DNA of 5,530 nucleotides from a bacterium (lineage in GTDB: Bacteria; Bacillota; Clostridia; Oscillospirales; Oscillospiraceae): contig JAHYYS010000094.1 in assembly GCA_019424865.1 (NCBI GenBank), positions 1 to 5,530 of the forward strand, written 5' to 3'. Below the pieces are notes generated by a model. That model was not told the DNA's origin. It was given only the letters and a program-made list of their open reading frames with translations, and ran no database searches. This document shows positions 1-5,103 of this stretch, piece by piece. The position numbers were made by a program, and so were the translations under genes. The stretch's first letter is position 1; each line of letters begins with the position of its first letter.

Positions 1-887
1 ACTTCAAGTGGAACATGGGCTGGATGAACGACATCTGCCATTACATCAAGCTGGATCCCTATTTCCGCCAGTTCAACCACCGGGACATCACCTTCTCCCT
101 GATGTACGCCTTCTCGGAAAACTACATCCTTCCTCTGTCCCATGACGAGGTGGTGCACATGAAGGGCTCCTTCTTCGGCAAGATGCCGGGGGACAACCCC
201 CAGAAATTTGCCGGTGTCCGGGCCTTTTACGCCTACATGCTCACCCACCCGGGCAAAAAGCTCACCTTCATGGGGGCAGAGCTTGGGCAGTGGAACGAGT
301 GGCACTACGAGTATTCCCTGGATTGGCACCTGCTTCAGTACGCGCCCCACCGCCAGACCCAGGATTTCTTCAAGGCCATCAACGCCTTCTACCTGGAGCA
401 GCCCGCCCTCTGGGAGCAGGATGACTCCTGGCAGGGCTTCCAGTGGCTGTGTGCCGACGACAATCAGGCCAACACCATTTCCTTCCTGCGCTGGGACCGC
501 CAGGGCCGTCCGCTGATGGTGGTGTGCAACTTCTCTCCCGTCCACCGGGACGGTTACCGGGTGGGCGCCCCCTTCGCCGGCACCTGGTCCGTGGTGTTCA
601 ACACCGACGATACCCGCTTCGGCGGCCAGGGCCTGGGGGATGCCCAGCCTCTGAAAACCGAAAAACAGCCCTGCCACGAGCAGGAGCAGTCCCTGGTTCT
701 GGATCTGCCCCCCATGTCTGCGGTTATCCTCCGCTGTACCCGCCGCACTCCGGTGCGCAGGCCCAAAGCGTCCTCCGCCGAAAAGAAAACGGGCAAGTCC
801 CCAGCCGAAGCGCCCGCCGGCGGTGCTTCGTCCTCCAAACGCAGGGCCTCTCCCGCCAAGGGAAAGCGCTCTTCCTCCCAGTCATGA
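1..887 (+). CDS. glgB: 1,4-alpha-glucan branching enzyme GlgB, C-terminal part (5' end outside window)
   Basis: This enzyme cuts an alpha-1,4 glucan chain and rejoins the piece through an alpha-1,6 bond, making branch points in cytoplasmic glycogen. The reading frame enters from upstream (first full codon at 3, reading FKWNMGWMND) and ends at TGA 885-887. Visible GH13 landmarks are FKWNMGWMND, LPLSHDEVVH (the conserved His-Asp pair is at 141-146; the Asp matches catalytic Asp526 of E. coli GlgB), KMPGD, FMGAELGQ and SLDWHLL. The C-terminal beta domain follows. The other two catalytic acids lie upstream of the window. From the SHDE motif to about position 740 the length matches the end of E. 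coli GlgB. The last 48 or so codons (about 741-884) are an added tail rich in Lys, Arg, Ser, Ala and Pro. Family assignment is certain; the tail has no assigned role. Confidence 0.97.
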   Translation, partial: FKWNMGWMNDICHYIKLDPYFRQFNHRDITFSLMYAFSENYILPLSHDEVVHMKGSFFGKMPGDNPQKFAGVRAFYAYMLTHPGKKLTFMGAELGQWNEWHYEYSLDWHLLQYAPHRQTQDFFKAINAFYLEQPALWEQDDSWQGFQWLCADDNQANTISFLRWDRQGRPLMVVCNFSPVHRDGYRVGAPFAGTWSVVFNTDDTRFGGQGLGDAQPLKTEKQPCHEQEQSLVLDLPPMSAVILRCTRRTPVRRPKASSAEKKTGKSPAEAPAGGASSSKRRASPAKGKRSSSQS

Positions 888-916
888 AATCCCTGGGTAT
901 TTTCCCCAGGTTTCAT
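884..916 (+). other. Intercistronic hairpin overlapping the glgB stop codon
   Basis: ATGAAA (884-889) and CCTGGG (892-897) pair with CCCAGG (905-910) and TTTCAT (911-916). This gives 12 base pairs with a 2-nt bulge (890-891) and a 7-nt loop. The glgB stop codon lies in the left arm. The sequence after the stem (AGTCATTTCC) has no T-run, so it does not look like a standard intrinsic terminator. A role in mRNA processing or stability between glgB and glgC, or partial termination, is inference. Confidence 0.5.
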
Positions 917-947
917 AGTCATTTCCATCCCCGCGCTTGAAACAGAC

Positions 948-956
948 AAGAGGTGA
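948..956 (+). promoter_or_regulatory. Ribosome binding site of glgC (decides the start)
   Basis: AAGAGGTGA is one base short of a full anti-Shine-Dalgarno match and sits 6-8 nt before ATG 962. The in-frame GTG at 953-955 lies inside this site and has no good site of its own. ATG 962 is therefore the likely start, giving the typical N-terminus MKKEVVAMLLAGGQG. Confidence 0.85.
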
Positions 957-961
957 ACAGC

Positions 962-2170
962 ATGAAGAAAGAAGTTGTGGCCATGCTGCTGGCCGGCGGA
1001 CAGGGCAGCCGTCTGTACGCTCTGACCAGCCAGGTGGCCAAGCCCGCCGTCCCCTTCGGCGGCAAGTACCGCATCATTGATTTTCCCCTTTCCAACTGCG
1101 TCAACTCCGGCATCGACACCGTGGGTGTCCTGACCCAGTACCGCCCCCTTGAGCTGAACAGCTACATCGGGAACGGCCAGCCCTGGGATCTGGACCGGTC
1201 TGACGGCGGCGTACATATCCTTCCCCCTTACATGCGGGAGGGGGACCAGGGCACCTGGTACAAGGGGACCGCCAACGCGATTTATCAGAACATCGGGTTT
1301 TTGGATTTGTATGATCCGGACTATGTGGTAATTTTGTCGGGCGACCATATCTATAAGATGGATTACTCCGACATGGTGGCACACCATAAGAAAACCGGAG
1401 CCGCCTGCACCATCTCGGTGCTGGAGGTCACCCTGGAGGAGGCCACCCGCTTCGGCATTATGAACGTGGATGAAAACGATCAGGTCTATGAGTTCGAGGA
1501 AAAGCCCAAGCACCCCAAGAGCACTCTGGCCTCCATGGGCATCTATGTGTTCACCTGGTCCAAGCTGCGCCAGTACCTGATTGACGACGAGGCGGATCCC
1601 AACTCCTCCAACGACTTCGGCAAGAACATCATCCCCAACATGCTCGCTGCCGGTGAGAAGCTGATGACCTACCGCTTCCAGGGCTACTGGAAGGACGTGG
1701 GCACCATCAACTCCCTGTGGGACGCCAACATGGATATGCTGGCCCCCCGCAGCAGCATCGACCTGTACGACCCCAGCTGGCCTATCTATGCCCGCTCCCC
1801 CATCAAGCCGCCCCATGTCACCGGCCCCAACGCCAGGATCTCCCACTCCCTGGTCACGGGCGGCAGCGTGGTCAACGGCTCCGTGGCCAACTCCGTGCTC
1901 TTCCACTCTGTCACCGTGGAGGAGGGCGCCAATGTGGAGTATTCCATCCTGATGCCCGGCGCCGTGGTAAAGGCGGGCGCCCAGGTGTCCTACGCCATTG
2001 TGGCGGAAAACGCCGTGGTGGAGGCGGGGGCTGCGGTGGGCTCCGCCCCTGATGACAGCCCTGATTGGGGCATCGCTGTAGTAGCCGGCGGTGTAACCGT
2101 GGGCGAAAAGGCCGTGGTACCGCCCAGTGCCATGGTCCGGGAAGATGTAAAAGGAGGTGAGCGGGCATGA
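962..2170 (+). CDS. glgC: Glucose-1-phosphate adenylyltransferase (ADP-glucose pyrophosphorylase), catalytic subunit GlgC
   Basis: GlgC makes ADP-glucose and pyrophosphate from ATP and glucose-1-phosphate, the committed step of bacterial glycogen synthesis. The 402-residue protein has an N-terminal nucleotidyltransferase domain (about 1-260) and a C-terminal left-handed beta-helix of hexapeptide-like repeats (about 285-395). Key residues are all present: the nucleotide loop LLAGGQGSRL (9-18), KPAVPFGGKYRIIDF (27-41), WYKGTANA (99-106, with Tyr100 matching E. coli Tyr114), the catalytic Asp128 in SGDHIY (E. coli Asp142), Lys181 in FEEKP (E. coli Lys195, glucose-1-phosphate binding), SMGIY (191-195) and YWKDVGTI (242-249). 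At the position of E. coli Lys39, the fructose-1,6-bisphosphate activator site, there is Gln24, so E. coli-type activation is not expected. The stop overlaps the glgD start by 4 nt. Codons around 1280-1366 are more AT-rich than the rest of the gene. Confidence 0.97.
   Translation: MKKEVVAMLLAGGQGSRLYALTSQVAKPAVPFGGKYRIIDFPLSNCVNSGIDTVGVLTQYRPLELNSYIGNGQPWDLDRSDGGVHILPPYMREGDQGTWYKGTANAIYQNIGFLDLYDPDYVVILSGDHIYKMDYSDMVAHHKKTGAACTISVLEVTLEEATRFGIMNVDENDQVYEFEEKPKHPKSTLASMGIYVFTWSKLRQYLIDDEADPNSSNDFGKNIIPNMLAAGEKLMTYRFQGYWKDVGTINSLWDANMDMLAPRSSIDLYDPSWPIYARSPIKPPHVTGPNARISHSLVTGGSVVNGSVANSVLFHSVTVEEGANVEYSILMPGAVVKAGAQVSYAIVAENAVVEAGAAVGSAPDDSPDWGIAVVAGGVTVGEKAVVPPSAMVREDVKGGERA
2151..2160 (+). 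promoter_or_regulatory. Very strong ribosome binding site of glgD inside the glgC 3' end
   Basis: AAGGAGGTGA is a full 10-nt match to the anti-Shine-Dalgarno sequence. It is embedded in the last codons of glgC, with AGGAGG 9 nt before ATG 2167. With the ATGA stop/start overlap this suggests strong, coupled translation of glgD, in keeping with a GlgC-GlgD complex. Confidence 0.85.
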
Positions 2171-3285
2171 ACGACCTGCACGGCATTCTGTTTGCCTACC
2201 GCTCCGACGCCAATCTGGGAGAACTGACCCGCCCGCGGAACACCTGCTCTCTCCCCTTCGGCGGCCGGTACCGTCTGATTGACTTTATGCTGTCCAACTA
2301 TGTCAACGCCGGCATTACCGACGTGGGCGTCATCGTCCATGAGAGCTACCAGTCTCTCCTGGACCATCTGGGCTCCGGCAAGGACTGGGATCTGTCCCGC
2401 AAGCACGGCGGCCTGCGCATTCTCCCCCCCTTCAGCTATGCCGAGCACGGCCACGGCGGTGAATACCGGGGCAATATGGAGGCCCTGGCCGGTGTTTCGG
2501 GCTACCTGAACAACATCCGCCAGGACTATGTCATCATGGGCTGGGGCGACGTGGCCATCAACCTGCCGGTGTCCGATGTACTGGAGCAGCACATCTCCTC
2601 CGGGGCCGACATCACCGTGGTGTGCACGCCCACCCCCAGCGGCTCCCCCCGCTTCTCTGAATACGTGGAAATCAGCGGCGAGGGGCGGATCACCGACCTG
2701 TCCGTCCACCCCTCCGCCGCCGGCAAGGCCCTGGAGTCCCTGGAGGTCTACATTCTCTCCAAGCAGCTGCTGCTGGACATGGTGGACTACTGCGCCGCCC
2801 ATGATGTCCACAGCTTCAGCCGCGGCGTGCTCCAGCCCCGCCTGAAGAGCCTGAATATGCGCCCCTATGTCCACACCGGCTATGTGGGCCGCTTCCAGTC
2901 CGTCGGGGACTATTACCAGCACTCCATGGATCTGCTGGACGAGAAGGTGCGGGCCGACCTGTTCAATCCTGCCCGTCCCATCCGCACCAAGGACCAGTCC
3001 AACCCCTCCACCTACTACGGCCCGGGCGCCGTGTCGGTGTGCTCCCTGGTGGCCGACGGCTGCTTTATCGAAGGCGAGGTGGAAAATTCCATCCTCTCCC
3101 GCGGCGTCATTGTGGAAAAGGGCGCCAAGGTGTCCAACAGCGTGCTGATGCAGGGCACCGTGATCAAGGCCGGCGCCTCCCTGTCCTATGTCATCACGGA
3201 TAAAAACGTCCGCATTAACGAGGATCGCATGCTTATGGGCCACCGCACCTATCCCCTGGCCATCGCCAAAAACTCTGTCGTATAA
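2167..3285 (+). CDS. glgD: GlgD, non-catalytic regulatory subunit of ADP-glucose pyrophosphorylase
   Basis: GlgD is a Firmicutes paralogue of GlgC that forms a mixed complex with it and raises its activity; this is known from Bacillus/Geobacillus and Streptococcus work. The 372 residues align with GlgC through LPFGGRYRLIDFMLSNYVNAGITDVGV (29-55), KDWDLSRKHGGLRILPPF (72-89) and a C-terminal beta-helix with repeats such as VSNSVLMQGTVIKAGASLSYVI. The nucleotide-binding loop AGGxGxRL is replaced by FAYRSDANLGEL (9-20). WYKGTANA is replaced by EYRGNMEA (99-106). SGDHIYK becomes GWGDVAIN (125-132), which keeps Asp128. The sugar-phosphate lysine (Lys181 of GlgC) is His181, in SVHP. YWKDVGTI becomes RFQSVGDY. 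Catalysis on its own is therefore unlikely. The 4-nt overlap and perfect Shine-Dalgarno site fit balanced production with GlgC. Confidence 0.95.
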   Translation: MNDLHGILFAYRSDANLGELTRPRNTCSLPFGGRYRLIDFMLSNYVNAGITDVGVIVHESYQSLLDHLGSGKDWDLSRKHGGLRILPPFSYAEHGHGGEYRGNMEALAGVSGYLNNIRQDYVIMGWGDVAINLPVSDVLEQHISSGADITVVCTPTPSGSPRFSEYVEISGEGRITDLSVHPSAAGKALESLEVYILSKQLLLDMVDYCAAHDVHSFSRGVLQPRLKSLNMRPYVHTGYVGRFQSVGDYYQHSMDLLDEKVRADLFNPARPIRTKDQSNPSTYYGPGAVSVCSLVADGCFIEGEVENSILSRGVIVEKGAKVSNSVLMQGTVIKAGASLSYVITDKNVRINEDRMLMGHRTYPLAIAKNSVV

Positions 3286-3300
3286 CCTCTCTCCCCATAG

Positions 3301-3329
3301 CAGAGGCCTTCCCGCTGGGAAGGCCTCTG
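3301..3329 (+). other. Perfect 13-bp hairpin between glgD and glgA
   Basis: CAGAGGCCTTCCC (3301-3313) and GGGAAGGCCTCTG (3317-3329) are perfect reverse complements with a 3-nt loop (GCT), starting 15 nt after the glgD stop. The stem is strong enough for an intrinsic terminator, but the next bases (ACCCAGCTTTCCC) hold only three T in a row. No promoter is visible between this stem and glgA. It may be a partial terminator or a 3'-end stabiliser of the glgBCD transcript; the stem is seen, the function is inferred. Confidence 0.65.
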
Positions 3330-3360
3330 ACCCAGCTTTCCCGGAATGAATGAACTGTCG

Positions 3361-3367
3361 AAAGGAG
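3361..3367 (+). promoter_or_regulatory. Ribosome binding site of glgA
   Basis: AAAGGAG ends 7 nt before ATG 3375, normal spacing. It supports that start, which gives the typical synthase N-terminus MKILFAASEVAPFIKTGGL. Confidence 0.85.
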
Positions 3368-3374
3368 CCTGAAC

Positions 3375-4811
3375 ATGAAAATTCTGTTTGCCGCTTCTGA
3401 GGTTGCGCCCTTCATCAAAACCGGCGGTCTGGCCGACGTGGCCGGCTCCCTGCCCCAGGCCCTGGCCAAGGAGGGACACGAGGTCAAGGTCATCCTCCCC
3501 CTGTATGAGGGGATTAACGGGGATTGGCGCAGCCAGATGACCTTTGTCAAGTACTTCAACGTCACCCTGTCCTGGCGGCAGGTGTACTGCGGCATTTTCT
3601 CCCTGGAGCGGGAGGGCGTCACCTACTGGTTTGTGGACAACGAGTATTACTTCAAGCGCTGGCAGATGTACGGCCACTTTGACGACTGCGAGCGCTTCGC
3701 CTACTTCTCCCGCGCCATCATCGAGACGCCCGGCCAACTGGACTGGGCCCCCGACATCATCCACTGCAACGACTGGCAGACCGCCCTGGTCCCCGTCTAT
3801 CTGCTGGAGGAGAAATACCGCATTCCCCAGCTGGGCAGCACCAAAACCGTCTTCACCATCCACAATATCGAGTATCAGGGCCGCTACGGCGACCAGGTGC
3901 TGGAGGACGTCATCGGCCTGGACCGCAGCTACTTCAACGAGGGGATGCTGGCCTATCACCGGGACGTCAACCTGATGAAGGGCGCCATTATGGCCTCCAG
4001 CTTCGTGACCACCGTCTCCCCCACCTATGCTCAGGAGCTGCGCACTCCCTTCTACGCCCACGGCCTGGACGGGGTGATCAATCAGCAGTCGGGCAAGCTT
4101 CAGGGCATCCTCAACGGCATCGACACCCAGCTCTACGATCCGGCCGCCAACCCCGGCCTGGCCTGCAACTACACCTTCAAAACCCTGGACAAGGGCAAGG
4201 CCGCGTGCAAACAGGCCCTTCAGCAGGCTGTGGGCCTGCAGGAGAACCCCGACGTCCCCATCATCGCCTGCGTCTCCCGCCTTGTGGGGCACAAGGGCTT
4301 CTCTCTGGTCACCGACGCCCTCCACGAAATGATGGCGCTGAATATCCAGATGGTGGTGCTGGGCACCGGCGACTGGCAGTATGAGGAGGCCTTCCGCCAC
4401 GCCCAAAGTCAGTATCCCGGCCGCTTCGCCGCTCAGCTGACCTATTCCGCCCCCCTGTCCACCATGATCTATGCCGGCGCCGACCTGTTCCTGATGCCCT
4501 CGGTCTCCGAGCCCTGCGGTCTGTCCCAGATGATCGCCATGCGCTTTGGCACCATTCCCGTGGTGCGGGAAACGGGCGGGCTGAAGGACACCGTCACTCC
4601 CTATAACAAGTTCGACGGCACCGGCCGTGGCTTCACCTTCTCCAACATCAGCGCCGGCGACATGCTCTGGGTTCTGCGTGAGGCGGTGGACCTGTACCAC
4701 AACAACAAAAAGGCCTGGCGCGGCCTGCAGAAGGAGAGCATGTCCGCCGACTTCTCCTGGACCAATTCCGCCAAGCAGTATCTGGATATCTATCAGCGCA
4801 TCCTGGGCTGA
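3375..4811 (+). CDS. glgA: Glycogen synthase GlgA (ADP-glucose type, GT5 family)
   Basis: GlgA transfers glucose from ADP-glucose to the non-reducing end of an alpha-1,4 glucan in the cytoplasm. The protein has 478 residues, the usual bacterial length (E. coli 477), with two Rossmann-like GT-B domains (about 1-245 and 250-478). Key motifs are KTGGLADVAGSLPQAL (15-30, Lys15 matching E. coli Lys15 at the ADP-glucose site), HCNDWQTA (130-137), TIHNIEYQG (161-169), ILNGIDTQLYDP (245-256), SRLVGHKG (301-308, with Arg302 and Lys307 matching E. coli Arg300 and Lys305), PSVSEPCGLSQ (375-385, with catalytic-site Glu379 matching E. coli Glu377) and RETGGLKDTV (398-407). All expected active-site residues are present. 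The gene follows glgD after 89 bp that contain a strong hairpin, and it is the last biosynthetic gene before the glgP promoter. It is probably transcribed with glgBCD, since no promoter was seen in the gap. Confidence 0.97.
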   Translation: MKILFAASEVAPFIKTGGLADVAGSLPQALAKEGHEVKVILPLYEGINGDWRSQMTFVKYFNVTLSWRQVYCGIFSLEREGVTYWFVDNEYYFKRWQMYGHFDDCERFAYFSRAIIETPGQLDWAPDIIHCNDWQTALVPVYLLEEKYRIPQLGSTKTVFTIHNIEYQGRYGDQVLEDVIGLDRSYFNEGMLAYHRDVNLMKGAIMASSFVTTVSPTYAQELRTPFYAHGLDGVINQQSGKLQGILNGIDTQLYDPAANPGLACNYTFKTLDKGKAACKQALQQAVGLQENPDVPIIACVSRLVGHKGFSLVTDALHEMMALNIQMVVLGTGDWQYEEAFRHAQSQYPGRFAAQLTYSAPLSTMIYAGADLFLMPSVSEPCGLSQMIAMRFGTIPVVRETGGLKDTVTPYNKFDGTGRGFTFSNISAGDMLWVLREAVDLYHNNKKAWRGLQKESMSADFSWTNSAKQYLDIYQRILG

Positions 4812-4862
4812 CCTCTGTCCGCCCCGGGTCGGTTCGCCGCGAAGCGGAAACATCATAGCTGT

Positions 4863-4896
4863 GCAAACATGGAGGCCTGCGTGCCTCCATGTTTGC
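4863..4896 (+). other. Perfect 14-bp hairpin downstream of glgA
   Basis: GCAAACATGGAGGC (4863-4876) and GCCTCCATGTTTGC (4883-4896) are perfect reverse complements around the 6-nt loop CTGCGT, starting 51 nt after the glgA stop. The following bases are TTCGGGGG, with no T-run, and on the other strand no T-run follows either. It probably marks the 3' end of the glgBCDA transcript by protecting it or by partial termination; this is inferred. The 4812-4862 stretch before it holds nothing else I can identify. Confidence 0.6.
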
Positions 4897-4898
4897 TT

Positions 4899-4951
4899 CG
4901 GGGGCCCTCCTGCTCCTGCGCGCCTGTCTCCGCCCCTGTTTTTTCTGTTTT
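4899..4951 (+). terminator. Weak candidate intrinsic terminator after glgA
   Basis: CGGGGGC (4899-4905) can pair with GCCCCTG (4932-4938), 7 bp including one G-T pair, and is followed at once by TTTTTTCTGTTTT (4939-4951). The loop would be 26 nt, pyrimidine-rich and without clear inner pairing, which is large for this kind of element. Its place between glgA and the glgP promoter is right for a terminator. An RNA folding calculation or 3'-end mapping would decide. Confidence 0.35.
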
Positions 4952-4965
4952 GATTGTACAAAACG
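4946..4965. promoter_or_regulatory. Dyad upstream of the glgP promoter, possible operator
   Basis: GTTTTG (4947-4952) and CAAAAC (4959-4964) form an inverted repeat around ATTGTA. The overlapping TTGTACAA (4954-4961) is itself a perfect 8-bp palindrome. The site ends 46 bp before the -35 box, in a position where an activator or repressor could bind. It does not fit the CcpA cre pattern. No regulator is named; it could also be a chance product of AT-rich DNA. Confidence 0.3.
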
Positions 4966-5010
4966 CAGGGAAACCCTCTCTGTGTCTACGTTTTTCCCCT
5001 CTTGTGTCCA

Positions 5011-5039
5011 TTGACGCTCTTTTTAAAATCTGATACAAT
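5011..5039 (+). promoter_or_regulatory. Sigma-A promoter of glgP
   Basis: The -35 box TTGACG (5011-5016) and -10 box TACAAT (5034-5039) are 17 bp apart. Each differs from consensus by one base. TG at 5031-5032, one base before the -10, makes it an extended -10 promoter. Surrounding DNA (about 4936-5090) is much more AT-rich than the genes. Transcription should start near 5046, giving a leader of about 58 nt. This is the only convincing promoter in the window. Confidence 0.85.
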
Positions 5040-5047
5040 ACGAATCT

Positions 5048-5069
5048 GCGAAATCCAGTTGATTTCCGC
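5048..5069 (+). other. Hairpin at the 5' end of the glgP leader
   Basis: GCGAAATC (5048-5055) pairs with GATTTCCGC (5061-5069) apart from one bulged C, with a 5-nt loop. It begins within a few bases of the predicted transcription start, so it could shield the mRNA 5' end. It does not reach the ribosome binding site at 5091-5096, and no known riboswitch is recognised. The role is inferred. Confidence 0.35.
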
Positions 5070-5090
5070 TTACTTTAATTTTTATAACAC

Positions 5091-5096
5091 GGGAGG
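5091..5096 (+). promoter_or_regulatory. Ribosome binding site of glgP
   Basis: GGGAGG lies 7 nt before ATG 5104, ideal spacing, and fixes the start of the phosphorylase. Confidence 0.85.
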
Positions 5097-5103
5097 CACG
5101 GTT

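Noticed and set aside
443..940. Plus-strand open frame overlapping the glgB tail and the gap before glgC
   Set aside because: It lies in another frame inside conserved glgB and has no start signal. Its sequence does not continue the GlgB family, so it does not indicate a frameshift.
953..961. GTG 953 as the glgC start, adding three residues (M-N-S)
   Set aside because: The GTG is part of the Shine-Dalgarno sequence that serves ATG 962; a ribosome could not use it as both.
1301..1327. Internal promoter in the AT-rich patch of glgC (TTGGAT ... TATGTG)
   Set aside because: The spacer is only 15 bp and both boxes are poor. The boxes fall inside strongly conserved coding sequence.
554..1906. Long minus-strand open frame (450 codons) across the glgB end and glgC
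   Set aside because: Same shadow effect. It spans an intergenic gap and opposes two clearly coding genes.
1990..3243. Minus-strand open frame (417 codons) opposite glgD
   Set aside because: It is a shadow of glgD, with composition (Gly, Ala, Val, His, Gln-rich) typical of the reverse of GC-rich codons.
3249..4961. A 570-codon open frame on the minus strand across all of glgA
   Set aside because: It mirrors glgA, which has every GT5 motif. High GC at third codon positions removes stops from the opposite strand. The translation has no recognisable domain and no supporting ribosome site was seen.
4953..5055. CcpA catabolite-response (cre) site before glgP
   Set aside because: The two CG-centred candidates, near 4964 and 5049, fail at the fixed TG and AA positions of the cre consensus.
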